From: Syntrophomonadaceae bacterium
GTDB taxonomy: Bacteria > Bacillota > Dethiobacteria > DTU022
Assembly (NCBI GenBank): GCA_007130585.1
Contig: SLSE01000092.1
Span: forward strand, 1-26,400
Length of the DNA: 26,400 bases
Direction of reading: 5' to 3'
Within the stretch, counting starts at the first letter, position 1. Each line of letters begins with the position of its first letter. The position numbers and the translations under genes were made by a program. The notes beneath the pieces were generated by a model. It ran no database searches and was not told the origin of the DNA. It was given only the letters and a program-made list of their open reading frames with translations. Shown piece by piece: positions 17,040 through 24,997 of the stretch.

Positions 17040-18479
17040 TTGATTAACAGCAAAAATCACCGCAAGCAGATGGGCCTGGTTAACCTGACTTCTACCCAGA
17101 TGGAGCAGCTGCACCTTGCCGCCCTGAACATTCTTGAACAGGTCGGTGTTAAAGTATGCGAACCGGAAGCGCTGGAACTCCTGCGGGCTGCGGGAGCAAG
17201 GATCAGCGGTGACCTGGTTAAAATCCCAAACTGGATGGTCCAGCATGCCCTGCAGACTGCGCCCTGCACCATTGCCATATATGACAGGGGCGGCAGCAGG
17301 GCGATGATCCTGGAAAAAGAAAAAATATATTTTGGGACCGGTTCCGATACGCCATATATCATAGATATTGATACCGGCCGGAGGCGGAAGGCGGTTAAAC
17401 AGGATACAATTAATGCCACGATTATCACCGATGCTCTGGAAAACATTGATTTTGTTATGTCCATGGCCCGGGCTTCGGACGTACCCGGAACCAGGACTGA
17501 CCGGCACCACTTTGAGGCGATGACATTAAACAGTACCAAGCCGATCATTTTCGATGCTCACAACCGGCAGGGGCTGCTTGACATCATCGAAATGGCTGCC
17601 CTGGCCGCAGGCGGCAGGGAAAGGCTTACCGAAAAACCCTACATCATTCATTACACCCAACCGAGCTCGCCTCTCGTGCACACCGGGGATGCCCTGCAAA
17701 AACTGCTTACCGCAGCCGGGGAGAGAATTCCCGTTGTTTATGCCGCGGCAGTGATGTGCGGAGCCACCGGCCCGGTCACGACAGCTGGCGCTATTGCCCA
17801 GGCCAACGCCGAGGTGCTTTCCGGCCTGGTCATCCACCAGCTTAAAGCCAGGGGCGCGCCGTTTATTTACGGCGGCGGCACCCCTTCGTTAAATATGATT
17901 ACCTCGGTTTGTTCTTACGGGGATCCGCAGAGCCTGCTCGGCTGGATTTCCCTGGTTCAAATGGCCAATTACTATAACCTGCCCAACTTTACCCTGGCCG
18001 GATGCAGCGACGCTCACACATTCGATCAGCAGGCCGCCCTGGAAGCAGGCTTAAGCCTGCTTATAACCGGGCTGGCCGGCGGGAATTTAATCCATGATCT
18101 TGGTTATATCGGGGCCGGTTTGACCTGCAGTCTTGAATACCTGGTTCTATGCAACGAGGGAGCCGGAATGGTCAGGTATATAACCGGGGGTGTGGATATT
18201 AACCACGATACCCTGGCGCTCGACGTGATTGAACAGGTCGGGCCGGGCGGACATTTCCTGACCGAGCAGCATACCCTTGATCATTTCAGGAGCCAGATGC
18301 ATTTTACGAGGCTGTTAAACCGCAATACATACGATAACTGGCGGGCTGCAGGGTCAAAAGGCCTCGACCGGAGCACTAATGAAATGGTTAAAGAGATCCT
18401 GCAGTGGCACGAAGTGCCTCCCCTGGCGCCGGAAACCGAAAAGGCGATTAAAGAGCTGGCTCTCGGGCCTGAGGGCTAA
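17040..18479 (+). CDS. MttB-family methyltransferase, no pyrrolysine (paralogue 4)
   Basis: A 479-residue MttB homologue starting at TTG 17040, with GGGAGG (17026-17031) eight bases upstream. Conserved features: LNILEQVGVKV, KIPNWMVQHAL, GTGSDTPYIIDIDTGRRR, QPSSPLVHT, GATGPVTTAGAIAQANAEVLSGLVIHQLK, HDLGYIGAGLTC and GPGGHFLTEQHTLDHFR. No in-frame TAG. It follows paralogue 3 directly and is its nearest relative in the window. The differences cluster in the segment after the GSD-P motif (for example SMARASDVPGTRTDRHHFEAM against SLGLISDVPVASSDLYQFEAM), which may reflect a different substrate. Confidence 0.91.
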   Translation: MINSKNHRKQMGLVNLTSTQMEQLHLAALNILEQVGVKVCEPEALELLRAAGARISGDLVKIPNWMVQHALQTAPCTIAIYDRGGSRAMILEKEKIYFGTGSDTPYIIDIDTGRRRKAVKQDTINATIITDALENIDFVMSMARASDVPGTRTDRHHFEAMTLNSTKPIIFDAHNRQGLLDIIEMAALAAGGRERLTEKPYIIHYTQPSSPLVHTGDALQKLLTAAGERIPVVYAAAVMCGATGPVTTAGAIAQANAEVLSGLVIHQLKARGAPFIYGGGTPSLNMITSVCSYGDPQSLLGWISLVQMANYYNLPNFTLAGCSDAHTFDQQAALEAGLSLLITGLAGGNLIHDLGYIGAGLTCSLEYLVLCNEGAGMVRYITGGVDINHDTLALDVIEQVGPGGHFLTEQHTLDHFRSQMHFTRLLNRNTYDNWRAAGSKGLDRSTNEMVKEILQWHEVPPLAPETEKAIKELALGPEG

Positions 18480-18598
18480 ACTGAACTGGCCTGATTCCTG
18501 AATGGTTGTTATAATTGTAGACAGAAGATGCCTGATCTGAGTTTTCCTGTTTTTCACCGGATGGAAATTAACTTTACCGCTTCTGCCGGTACATTAAA

Positions 18599-18604
18599 TA
18601 TAAT
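18599..18604 (+). promoter_or_regulatory. Possible -10 element upstream of fchA
   Basis: A perfect TATAAT lies in an AT-rich stretch about 75 bases before the fchA start. The best upstream partner, TTTACC (18573-18578), is 20 bases away, which is long, so the assignment is weak. A second TATAAT at 18510-18515 has no good -35 either. The 200-base gap after the last mttB gene is where a new transcription unit would be expected. Confidence 0.25.
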
Positions 18605-18679
18605 TGGCCGGCAAGACTTATTATACCCGCCGGGGTCGGGCAAAAATATTAAGAAAGCTAAAAGTTAGGAGATTATACT

Positions 18680-19303
18680 ATGCTTAAAGAGCTGACAGTG
18701 GAAGAATTTGTGCGCGAGGTTGCTTCTTCATCTCCTGCCCCGGGAGGCGGATCCGTAGCTGCCCTGGCCGGAGCCCAGGCGGCAGGCCTGTTATCCATGT
18801 ACTGCAACCTCAGCCAGAATCGTTCAAAGCTTGGCGATTTAGTGGACATGCTCCACCAGGCCGGCGAAGAAGCCCGTTTTTTAATGACCAGGCTGACAGA
18901 AGCCATTGACGAGGATACCGTGGCTTTTAACCAGGTTATGGATGCTTACCGGCTGCCCCGGGAAACAGCCGAAGAGAAAGCGGCACGGAGTAAAGCTATC
19001 CAGGAAGCAGGAATCAGGGCTGCTGAAATCCCCCAGCAGACAGCGCGCGGGAGCCTGCGGGTCCTTTCGCTGATCGGCGAAGTTGCTGCCAGGGGGAACC
19101 CGTCCGCTATAACTGACATTGGCGTCGCCAATTTACAGGCTTTTGCAGGAGTTGCAGGCGCCTGCTACAACGTCAGGATTAACCTGGGTATGATCTCCGA
19201 TCAAAGAATTGTCGAAGAACTGCAGGCAGAAGTTAATGCCATTATGGAAGAGGGACAGAATTTATATGAAAAAAACCGCGAGCTGATCGAAAAAGAAATT
19301 TAG
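18680..19303 (+). CDS. fchA: FchA-type cyclodeaminase/cyclohydrolase (formimino-THF cyclodeaminase or methenyl-THF cyclohydrolase)
   Basis: A 207-residue, all-helical protein of the FTCD_C family. Members release ammonia from formimino-tetrahydrofolate (histidine, purine or glycine fermentation) or hydrolyse methenyl-tetrahydrofolate (acetogenic one-carbon pathway). Diagnostic stretches are SSPAPGGGSVAALAGAQAAGL (about 16-36), which forms the folate site, and GNPSAITDIGVANLQAF (about 139-155). The length matches stand-alone FchA; no formiminotransferase domain is fused. ATG at 18680 follows AGGAG by eight bases. With hutH at the window start and four methyltransferases upstream, it could serve histidine breakdown or oxidation of methyl groups delivered to tetrahydrofolate; the sequence does not decide between them. 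Confidence 0.9.
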   Translation: MLKELTVEEFVREVASSSPAPGGGSVAALAGAQAAGLLSMYCNLSQNRSKLGDLVDMLHQAGEEARFLMTRLTEAIDEDTVAFNQVMDAYRLPRETAEEKAARSKAIQEAGIRAAEIPQQTARGSLRVLSLIGEVAARGNPSAITDIGVANLQAFAGVAGACYNVRINLGMISDQRIVEELQAEVNAIMEEGQNLYEKNRELIEKEI

Positions 19304-19319
19304 CGAAAGGGCTGGTTCG

Positions 19320-20108
19320 ATGAGCGATCTCTATGCGAAAATTGACAACTCGTCGCTGTTAATGTTCCTATTCTACCCGCGCCGTCAACACGGCAAACCT
19401 CCCGAAGGCGCTTTTGACCTGAAAGTTCCCGTTGACGATGGCATATCAATTACCTGCCGTGCCTACAGGGGTCGTGACCAGATGCCCTGGATTCTTTACT
19501 TTCACGGCAACGGTGAAGTGGTAAGCGATTATGACGCTATAGCTCCGCTTTATAACCGGCGCGGTTTAAACCTGCTGGTAGCAGATTACCGTGGGTACGG
19601 CGCAAGTGACGGGAAACCGACTTTTACAGATATGATCGGCGATGCAAAGCTTATACTGGATTATGTTTCCAGTGAAAAGCAGGGCATCGGTGACCGTGGC
19701 GGCTGGTATGTAATGGGACGTTCCCTGGGCAGCATTTCAGCCCTGGAACTGGCAGCCAATTACCCGGAAAAAATTAAGGGACTGATTATTGAAAGCGGGT
19801 TTATCAGTGTAGCGGGATTAATCCGGCACCTGGGCCTTCCCTCCCCGGGTGGCCTTGACCTGCTGGAAGAGGAATATCGCAGGCTGACAGGGCAAATCAG
19901 ACAACCGGCCCTGGTTATCCACGGCGAACGCGATCGGCTGGTTCCTTATGAACAGGGCCGGGAGTTGTTCGACAGCCTTGGTTCAGGTAACAAGGAAATG
20001 GTTGTCATTCCCGGTGCGGACCACAACGATATAATGTACGTGGACTCTGAAAAGTATCTTGAGGCAGTCGAAAAATTTATCTCCGCCAGTCAGGGCCTGC
20101 CTGATTAG
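19320..20108 (+). CDS. Alpha/beta hydrolase
   Basis: A 262-residue cytosolic alpha/beta-hydrolase-fold protein. The oxyanion region (YFHGNGE, near 60-66), nucleophile elbow GRSLGS with Ser135, acid Asp205 in HGERDRLVP and His235 in GADHND form a complete catalytic triad. The overall layout (HGNG, DYRGYG, IIESGF) resembles the BEM46/YqkD-like serine hydrolases, whose natural substrates are mostly unknown. It lies 16 bases after fchA, so the two are probably co-transcribed. No signal peptide. Confidence 0.87.
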   Translation: MSDLYAKIDNSSLLMFLFYPRRQHGKPPEGAFDLKVPVDDGISITCRAYRGRDQMPWILYFHGNGEVVSDYDAIAPLYNRRGLNLLVADYRGYGASDGKPTFTDMIGDAKLILDYVSSEKQGIGDRGGWYVMGRSLGSISALELAANYPEKIKGLIIESGFISVAGLIRHLGLPSPGGLDLLEEEYRRLTGQIRQPALVIHGERDRLVPYEQGRELFDSLGSGNKEMVVIPGADHNDIMYVDSEKYLEAVEKFISASQGLPD

Positions 20109-20127
20109 AATAGAAGGAGGATTTTAA

Positions 20128-20580
20128 ATGAAAATAAAAGATATCATGACTACCGATGTAATAACTGTTTCCACCGGTGATTCAGTAGAGCACTGTGCCA
20201 GGCTTTTGCAGGAAAATGATATCAGCGGTCTGCCTGTCCTGGATGATAACGGCAAAGTGGCCGGGATAGTAACTGAAGGCGATTTAATCAGGAGGGCGTC
20301 AAGAATTAAAGCCCCCGGGTACCTGGAAATACTGGGCGGACTGATATACCTGGGCAGCCCGAAGAAATTTGTTGATGAACTACAGCGCGCCATGTCTTAT
20401 GAGGCAGGCCAGTTGATGAGTAAAGATGTCATCTCCGTCGGGCCCGATGATACGGTTGAGAAGGCGGCAACCCTCATGGTAGACGAAGGGGTAAACAGGC
20501 TGCCGGTCATTGATGAGCAGGGCGAACTGGTCGGGATTATTTCCCGGCGCGACATCATGGGCTGCCTTTACAGCGAATAA
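20128..20580 (+). CDS. CBS-domain pair protein
   Basis: A 150-residue protein made almost entirely of two CBS motifs (about 1-60 and 90-150): MKIKDIMTTDVITVS with GLPVLDDNGKVAGIVTEGDLI, then LMSKDVISVGPDDTVEKAA with RLPVIDEQGELVGIISRRDIM. A Bateman module of this kind binds adenosine nucleotides or S-adenosylmethionine and acts as a sensor. A 30-residue insert separates the motifs, as in many stand-alone CBS proteins. ATG follows GAAGGAGG. The partner is unknown. Confidence 0.9.
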   Translation: MKIKDIMTTDVITVSTGDSVEHCARLLQENDISGLPVLDDNGKVAGIVTEGDLIRRASRIKAPGYLEILGGLIYLGSPKKFVDELQRAMSYEAGQLMSKDVISVGPDDTVEKAATLMVDEGVNRLPVIDEQGELVGIISRRDIMGCLYSE

Positions 20581-20604
20581 CTGGAAAGCGGTGGTGTTTG
20601 CTGT

Positions 20605-21807
20605 ATGCCAGCAAACAGGGTAAAAGTAACCCTGGCCGGCTCCCTGGTTAATTTCTGCCTGGGAATATTTTATGCCTGGTCAGTATTTGCCGATGGCCTG
20701 ATTACAGAACTGGGCTGGTCCAGGTCGGAGGCGATGATTCCTTATACCCTGGAATTGCTGGTCTTTTCTGTGACCATGATGTTCGGCGGCCGCTTTCAGG
20801 ATCGCTTCGGACCCAGCCGTGGAATCCTTTTCAGCGGCATTTTCACCGGCCTGGCCTTGGTTTTATGTGCCTTAACAGCCCACCCTCCCGGCATTGCCCT
20901 CTCTTTCGGCATTATCTTCGGCGCAGCTGCCGCGTTTGGCTATTCTGCAGTAACCCCCGCTGTTCTCAGCTGGTTTCCCGTAGAAAAAAGAGGACTGGTA
21001 ACAGGTTTTATCCTGATGAGCCTTGGTGCGGCTGCCCTGATCTGGGCGCCGGTAATAAACCTGCTGCTAGTACATGTCGGGGTTCTAAATGCTTTTATGA
21101 TTTGCGGCGTTTTTTTATTTATTACGATTACAGCTGCTTCCAGGGCAATTAATAAAGCTCCATCTGCTGAAGAGATGGGCAGCGCGAAGCAAGCCGGGAT
21201 TATTCCGGAGCCGGAAAAGGTCGGAAAAATCTGGCGCCGTTTTTTTCGCAATCCAACTTTTCGGGTTCTCTGGCTGATGGTCGGCCTGTCAAGCGGAATC
21301 GGGTTTATGTTTATCGGTCACCTGGTGCAAATTGCCGAGCTTAATTTCAACGTGCCCTGGGGTTATGCGCTGGTATCGCTTTTTGCCCTGACCAACGCCC
21401 TGGGCAGGCTGACAGGCGGAGCGCTCTGTGACCGTATCGGCTTTGTCGGCAACCTGAAAACAGCGCTTTACTTTATGGTGACAGCGATGCTGTTATTCTT
21501 AAGCGGCCTGGGCTGGCCGGCCCTGGTTGCGGCAACCGTTTTGCTGGGTTTAAGTTACGGCAGTCTTTACACTTCATTTCCCGTTATAGTCGCGAAAATA
21601 TTTGGGCTGGAAAACTTTGGCCTCCATTACGGAATGGTCTTTACATCGATCGGGATTGTCGGCAGCCTGGGTCCCCTGGTTGCCGCATTTTTAGCCGACC
21701 TGGCCGGAAGTTACTACCCGGCCTTCATCATTGGCATAACAGCCGCCCTGCTCTGTTTCTACCTGGTGAAAGTCCTGGAGACAAAAGCGGGCCGGGGTAC
21801 TGGTTAA
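20605..21807 (+). CDS. MFS transporter, OFA (oxalate/formate antiporter-like) family
   Basis: A 400-residue major facilitator with about 12 hydrophobic segments. The first helix carries LAGSLVNFCLGIFYAWSVF, typical of the OFA subfamily, followed by GGRFQDRFGPSRG as the helix 2-3 loop and GGALCDRIG as its counterpart in the second half. A hydrophilic loop (about 185-215) divides the halves. OFA proteins exchange small carboxylates, with oxalate/formate as the known case; the substrate is not predictable here. It could export a carboxylate end product of the upstream pathway. GGTGG lies ten bases before ATG. Confidence 0.87.
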   Translation: MPANRVKVTLAGSLVNFCLGIFYAWSVFADGLITELGWSRSEAMIPYTLELLVFSVTMMFGGRFQDRFGPSRGILFSGIFTGLALVLCALTAHPPGIALSFGIIFGAAAAFGYSAVTPAVLSWFPVEKRGLVTGFILMSLGAAALIWAPVINLLLVHVGVLNAFMICGVFLFITITAASRAINKAPSAEEMGSAKQAGIIPEPEKVGKIWRRFFRNPTFRVLWLMVGLSSGIGFMFIGHLVQIAELNFNVPWGYALVSLFALTNALGRLTGGALCDRIGFVGNLKTALYFMVTAMLLFLSGLGWPALVAATVLLGLSYGSLYTSFPVIVAKIFGLENFGLHYGMVFTSIGIVGSLGPLVAAFLADLAGSYYPAFIIGITAALLCFYLVKVLETKAGRGTG

Positions 21808-21858
21808 ATTCCTGCTTGAAAATAACGGAAAATTATCTTTATTGACCTGTGGTTTCCA

Positions 21859-21892
21859 TGCCCTTCCGGTTAACTGAAAGCGAACCGGGGCA
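21859..21892 (+). terminator. Imperfect stem-loop after the MFS gene
   Basis: CCGGTT (21866-21871) pairs with AACCGG (21883-21888) around an 11-base loop, and TGCC (21859-21862) with GGCA (21889-21892) beyond a three-base bulge. There is no U-run, so it is at best a weak or factor-assisted terminator separating the MFS gene from the selenoprotein unit. Confidence 0.3.
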
Positions 21893-21975
21893 GAAAAGGC
21901 GCTTGATTGTAATGTTTCCGCAGGGTTTTAGCTGGGAAAGTTTTTAACATGCTTCTGCACCGGTTTGGAACTTTA

Positions 21976-21984
21976 TGTTATGAT
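21976..21984 (+). promoter_or_regulatory. Possible extended -10 promoter of the selenoprotein gene
   Basis: TG-T-TATGAT forms an extended -10 element about 50 bases before the TTG start. TGCACC sits 17 bases upstream and is a poor -35, as is usual with extended -10 promoters. The surrounding sequence is AT-rich compared with the window. Confidence 0.35.
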
Positions 21985-22034
21985 AAAGAGTAAGAATACA
22001 GCAAAGAATTATTATACTCGGAGGCGTTATCGTT

Positions 22035-23252
22035 TTGAATAAATACAGGCTGGCTGCCCTGGCCGTTGTTGCCCTGGCAGTCATTGGAGTTATCTATTTT
22101 ACAGGTCCGGGTTTGTTTCCCGGGGAGGAAAGAGAACAGGGCGGCATTGAGGGGGCTGTTGGCAACAATGGGCCTGCAGGCGTGGAGACTGACCGGGATG
22201 GCGGTTTCAAACCTGCCGATGATCCCCATGCATCTTTTGTTGAAGCTCGCAGCGCCGGCCTGCCGGTTGTGCTGAAGTTTTATGCCCGCTGGTGAAGCGC
22301 CTGCGTAATGATGGAGCCCGTGATCATGGCTCTGGAGGAGCATTATGCAGGCGAGGTGGCCTTTATTGTCGCCGACCTGGACCAGCCTGAAACAGAAAGG
22401 CTGCTTGAAGATTTCACTGTCTTATATATTCCCGCTTTCTTTTTTATTGACCGGAACGGGAATGTAGTTGCAGAAGAAGCCGGAGCGTTTAGTTTTGATG
22501 AAATGACCGCCCGGGTTGATCCCCTGCTGGCGGGAACGGGCAGTGAAACTGCCCTGTCACGTTTGGAGTACTTTTTTTCTGTGACACTGCCCCGGGTCAT
22601 TGAACAGAGATCTTTTATAACCCTGGTCCTGGTTTTTGCCGGCGGCCTGCTGACCAGTATCAGCCCCTGTATTCTTTCCATGGTTCCTTTACTGGTCGGA
22701 TATATCGGCGGTTATGGTGAAGGTCCCCGTTCCAGGGGTTTTTTCCTTTCTTTTTCCTTTGTAGCCGGACTGGCATTTACTTTCTCGGTCCTGGGTTTTG
22801 CTGCCGCTTATTTCGGCCGGGTTTTCGGCCGGGTTGATGCAACCTGGTACTACATCCTTGCTGCAGTGGCTATTATCATGGGCCTGCAGCTTCTGGGGGT
22901 ATTGACCTTTAACCTGCCGGGTCTGAAAAAGATCCCGCTTAAAAAAGCAGGTTACGGCGGACCCCTGGTGACGGGCATGCTTTTTGGCCTGGTTGCATCT
23001 CCCTGCGCTACTCCTGTTCTGGCTGTAATAATAACCTATGCCGCCGTGCAGGCCGAACCATTCTATGGCAGCGGGCTGCTTTTTATCTACGGGATAGGCC
23101 ATGGGATTCCGCTTTTGGCAGCCGGAACCTTTACCGGGTTGGCCAGGAACCTGCCTGGAATAAACAGGTATACTCACTATCTCAGTTACCTGAGCGGTTT
23201 TATACTGGTTATCCTCGGCCTTGTCCTTTTAGCCTGGGTTAACTGGCAGTAA
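22035..23252 (+). CDS. Predicted selenoprotein: membrane thioredoxin domain fused to CcdA/DsbD transmembrane domain, with TGA-encoded Sec87
   Basis: A 405-codon frame interrupted once, by TGA at 22293-22295. Upstream, a signal-anchor helix (about 6-22) and a linker lead to a thioredoxin-like start ending KFYARW. After the TGA the frame continues S-A-C-VMMEPV, then the thioredoxin features FIVADLDQ and IPAFFFIDRNG with cis-Pro133. TGA thus takes the place of the first cysteine of W-C-x-x-C, giving Sec87-Ser-Ala-Cys90. The C-terminal half (about 190-405) is a CcdA/DsbD-type membrane domain with Cys212 in SPCILSMVPLLVGY and Cys324 in ASPCATPVL, the pair that carries electrons across the membrane. 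The likely role is moving reducing power from cytoplasmic thioredoxin to extracytoplasmic thiols, for protein quality control or cytochrome maturation. TTG start with GGAGG (22020-22024) ten bases upstream. A conventional gene finder would split it into 22035-22295 and 22308-23252. Confidence 0.85.
22296..22353 (+). promoter_or_regulatory. Candidate bacterial SECIS element directly after the in-frame TGA
   Basis: A long hairpin lies within the coding sequence immediately 3' of the TGA. CGCCTGCGTAATG (22298-22310) pairs with CATTATGCAGGCG (22341-22353), 13 bp with one G-U. Above an asymmetric internal loop, GGAGCC (22313-22318) pairs with GGCTCT (22328-22333), leaving the nine-base apical loop CGTGATCAT with a G among its first two bases. 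The apical loop begins 23 bases after the TGA, within the range described for bacterial SECIS elements, which SelB binds to insert selenocysteine. Confidence 0.75.
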
Positions 23253-23290
23253 GGAAAAGACCGCCTGAATTAATTCAAAGGAGTTGATCT

Positions 23291-24997
23291 TTGAAGATGG
23301 AAGTGAATATCGTTGTTGGAGGGGCTGCCGGGCAGGGAATGGATACCGTTATGAACCTGCTTGGCAAAGCCCTGGTCAGGGAAGGTTACGGTTTAATCTA
23401 TAGCAAGGATTACATGTCACGGGTCAGGGGCGGCCACAATTTTTCCCGGCTGCGCATCGCTGAAGGAAAGCCGTGGTCGCCGGTTGAGTCAATTGATGTC
23501 CTGGTAGCCCTGAATGAAGAGACTTACGAAATACATCACGAGAACCTGGACTCTTCGGGGAAGGTAATCTTTGATCCCGGGGAATTTTCCCTGCCCGAAG
23601 AAGAGAGCAGGGGAATTCCTGTTGAACTGGAGGACCTCGCCAAAGAAGCGGGCGGAAAGGTCATGGCTAACACGGTTGCCGTGGGGGCGCTCCTGGTACT
23701 GCTCGGCCTGGAAAGCGGCACAGTGGAAGAGCTGCTTAAAGAAACCTTTGCGGATAAAGAGGGGATGGTCGAAAAAAATATTAAGGCCCTGAAAGCGGGT
23801 ATGGATACTGCTTCCCGCCACTGCAGCGCCTGTTTCTCCATGCCCCAAAAAGACGAAGACGGCAAAAAACTCTTTATCGACGGAAACCAGGTCCTGGGTA
23901 TGGCGGCGCTGGCCAGCGGATGCCGTTTTTTGTCTGCCTATCCGATGACCCCGTCCACCGGAGTTATGAATTACCTGGCGGCAAAAAGCAGGGATTACCC
24001 CGTGGTGGTAGAGCAGGCTGAAGATGAAATTGCCGCCATTAATATGGCTCTCGGGGCTTCTTATGCCGGAGTGAGGGCTATGACGAGTACCTCGGGCGGG
24101 GGTTTTTCCCTGATGGTGGAAGGGCTTTCCCTGGCCGGTATGATAGAGCAGCCATTGGTTATAATTCTTGCCATGCGGCCCGGCCCGGCAACCGGACTGC
24201 CCACACGTACCGAACAGGGCGACCTGGAATACGCTATTCACAGCGGGCACGGGGAGTTTCCGCGGGCGGTACTGGCCGCTTCTTCACATGAAGACGCTTT
24301 TTACAGGTTAAACAAGGCCTTTGAATTGGCCGACCGCTACCAGACTCCCGTTATTTTTCTATCCGACCAGAATTACGCGGACACCCACCGTTCCGTGGAG
24401 CCATTTGATTTCAGCAGGGTAAGTTACAACCGGCATCTGGCGGAAGAGGGGCAGTATGAAAAACCTTATAAAAGGTACCGGGTTACGGAGAGCGGCATAT
24501 CACCGCGCGCCCTGCCGGGGCAATTTGAAGATGAAGTGGTCCTGGTGGACAGCGATGAGCACGATGAAAAAGGAAACATCATCGAAGGAGCAGAACAAAG
24601 GACGACGATGGTTGACAAAAGGATGCGGAAACTTGCAGGGCTGGCAGGAGAAATGGATGAACCTGATCTTTACGGAGAACCGAACCCTGCGACACTATTG
24701 ATCGGTTTTGGTTCCACCTACGGGGTGTTGCGCGAAGCTGTTGATGCCCTGTCAGAATCGGGAATGAAAATAGCGATGCTTCATTTCAGCGATATCTGGC
24801 CCCTGCCGGTAAAAAGGCTTAACGAGATGCTGGCGGATGCGGAAAAAAGCTTCTGCGTGGAGAATAATTCAACAGGCCAGTTTGCTTCAATAATCCGCCG
24901 CGAGACCGGGCTGTCGACAGACCACTTAATTCTCAAGTATAACGGGCGGCCCTTTACGGCCCGTGAAATAATTGCGGAGGTGGAAAATAATGTATAA
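23291..24997 (+). CDS. 2-oxoacid:ferredoxin oxidoreductase, fused gamma-alpha subunit (KorA-like)
   Basis: The gamma and alpha parts of a 2-oxoacid oxidoreductase in one 568-residue chain. These enzymes convert a 2-oxoacid and CoA to acyl-CoA and CO2 with reduction of ferredoxin, and can run in reverse. Gamma domain, about 1-185: VVGGAAGQGMDTVMNLLG, then YMSRVRGGHNFSRLRI. Alpha domain, from about 195: DGNQVLGMAALASGCRFLSAYPMTPST, EQAEDEIAAINMALGASYAG, TSTSGGGFSLMVE, and RPGPATGLPTRTEQGDL, the 2-oxoacid-site block. TTG at 23291 is chosen because AAAGGAG lies seven bases upstream; ATG at 23297 would be spaced too far. It overlaps the beta-subunit gene by eight bases. Substrate (2-oxoglutarate, pyruvate or branched-chain) is not resolved. 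Confidence 0.9.
   Translation: MKMEVNIVVGGAAGQGMDTVMNLLGKALVREGYGLIYSKDYMSRVRGGHNFSRLRIAEGKPWSPVESIDVLVALNEETYEIHHENLDSSGKVIFDPGEFSLPEEESRGIPVELEDLAKEAGGKVMANTVAVGALLVLLGLESGTVEELLKETFADKEGMVEKNIKALKAGMDTASRHCSACFSMPQKDEDGKKLFIDGNQVLGMAALASGCRFLSAYPMTPSTGVMNYLAAKSRDYPVVVEQAEDEIAAINMALGASYAGVRAMTSTSGGGFSLMVEGLSLAGMIEQPLVIILAMRPGPATGLPTRTEQGDLEYAIHSGHGEFPRAVLAASSHEDAFYRLNKAFELADRYQTPVIFLSDQNYADTHRSVEPFDFSRVSYNRHLAEEGQYEKPYKRYRVTESGISPRALPGQFEDEVVLVDSDEHDEKGNIIEGAEQRTTMVDKRMRKLAGLAGEMDEPDLYGEPNPATLLIGFGSTYGVLREAVDALSESGMKIAMLHFSDIWPLPVKRLNEMLADAEKSFCVENNSTGQFASIIRRETGLSTDHLILKYNGRPFTAREIIAEVENNV

Noticed and set aside
16740..17510. Long open frame on the minus strand (about 256 codons)
   Set aside because: It lies across two clear mttB genes on the plus strand, resembles no protein family and reflects codon bias of the opposite strand.
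1578..18479. Pyrrolysine-containing MttB (in-frame TAG) as in methanogens
   Set aside because: All four mttB-like frames read through about 480 codons without TAG and end in TGA or TAA at the expected length.
22293..22295. Reading the TGA as a true stop, giving a pseudogene or two separate genes
   Set aside because: The frame is unchanged on both sides, the TGA falls on the catalytic Cys position, the second piece has no ribosome-binding site of its own at 22308, and a SECIS-like hairpin follows.
23489..24250. Long minus-strand open frame (about 253 codons)
   Set aside because: Entirely inside the fused gamma-alpha oxidoreductase gene; no family motifs or ribosome-binding site.
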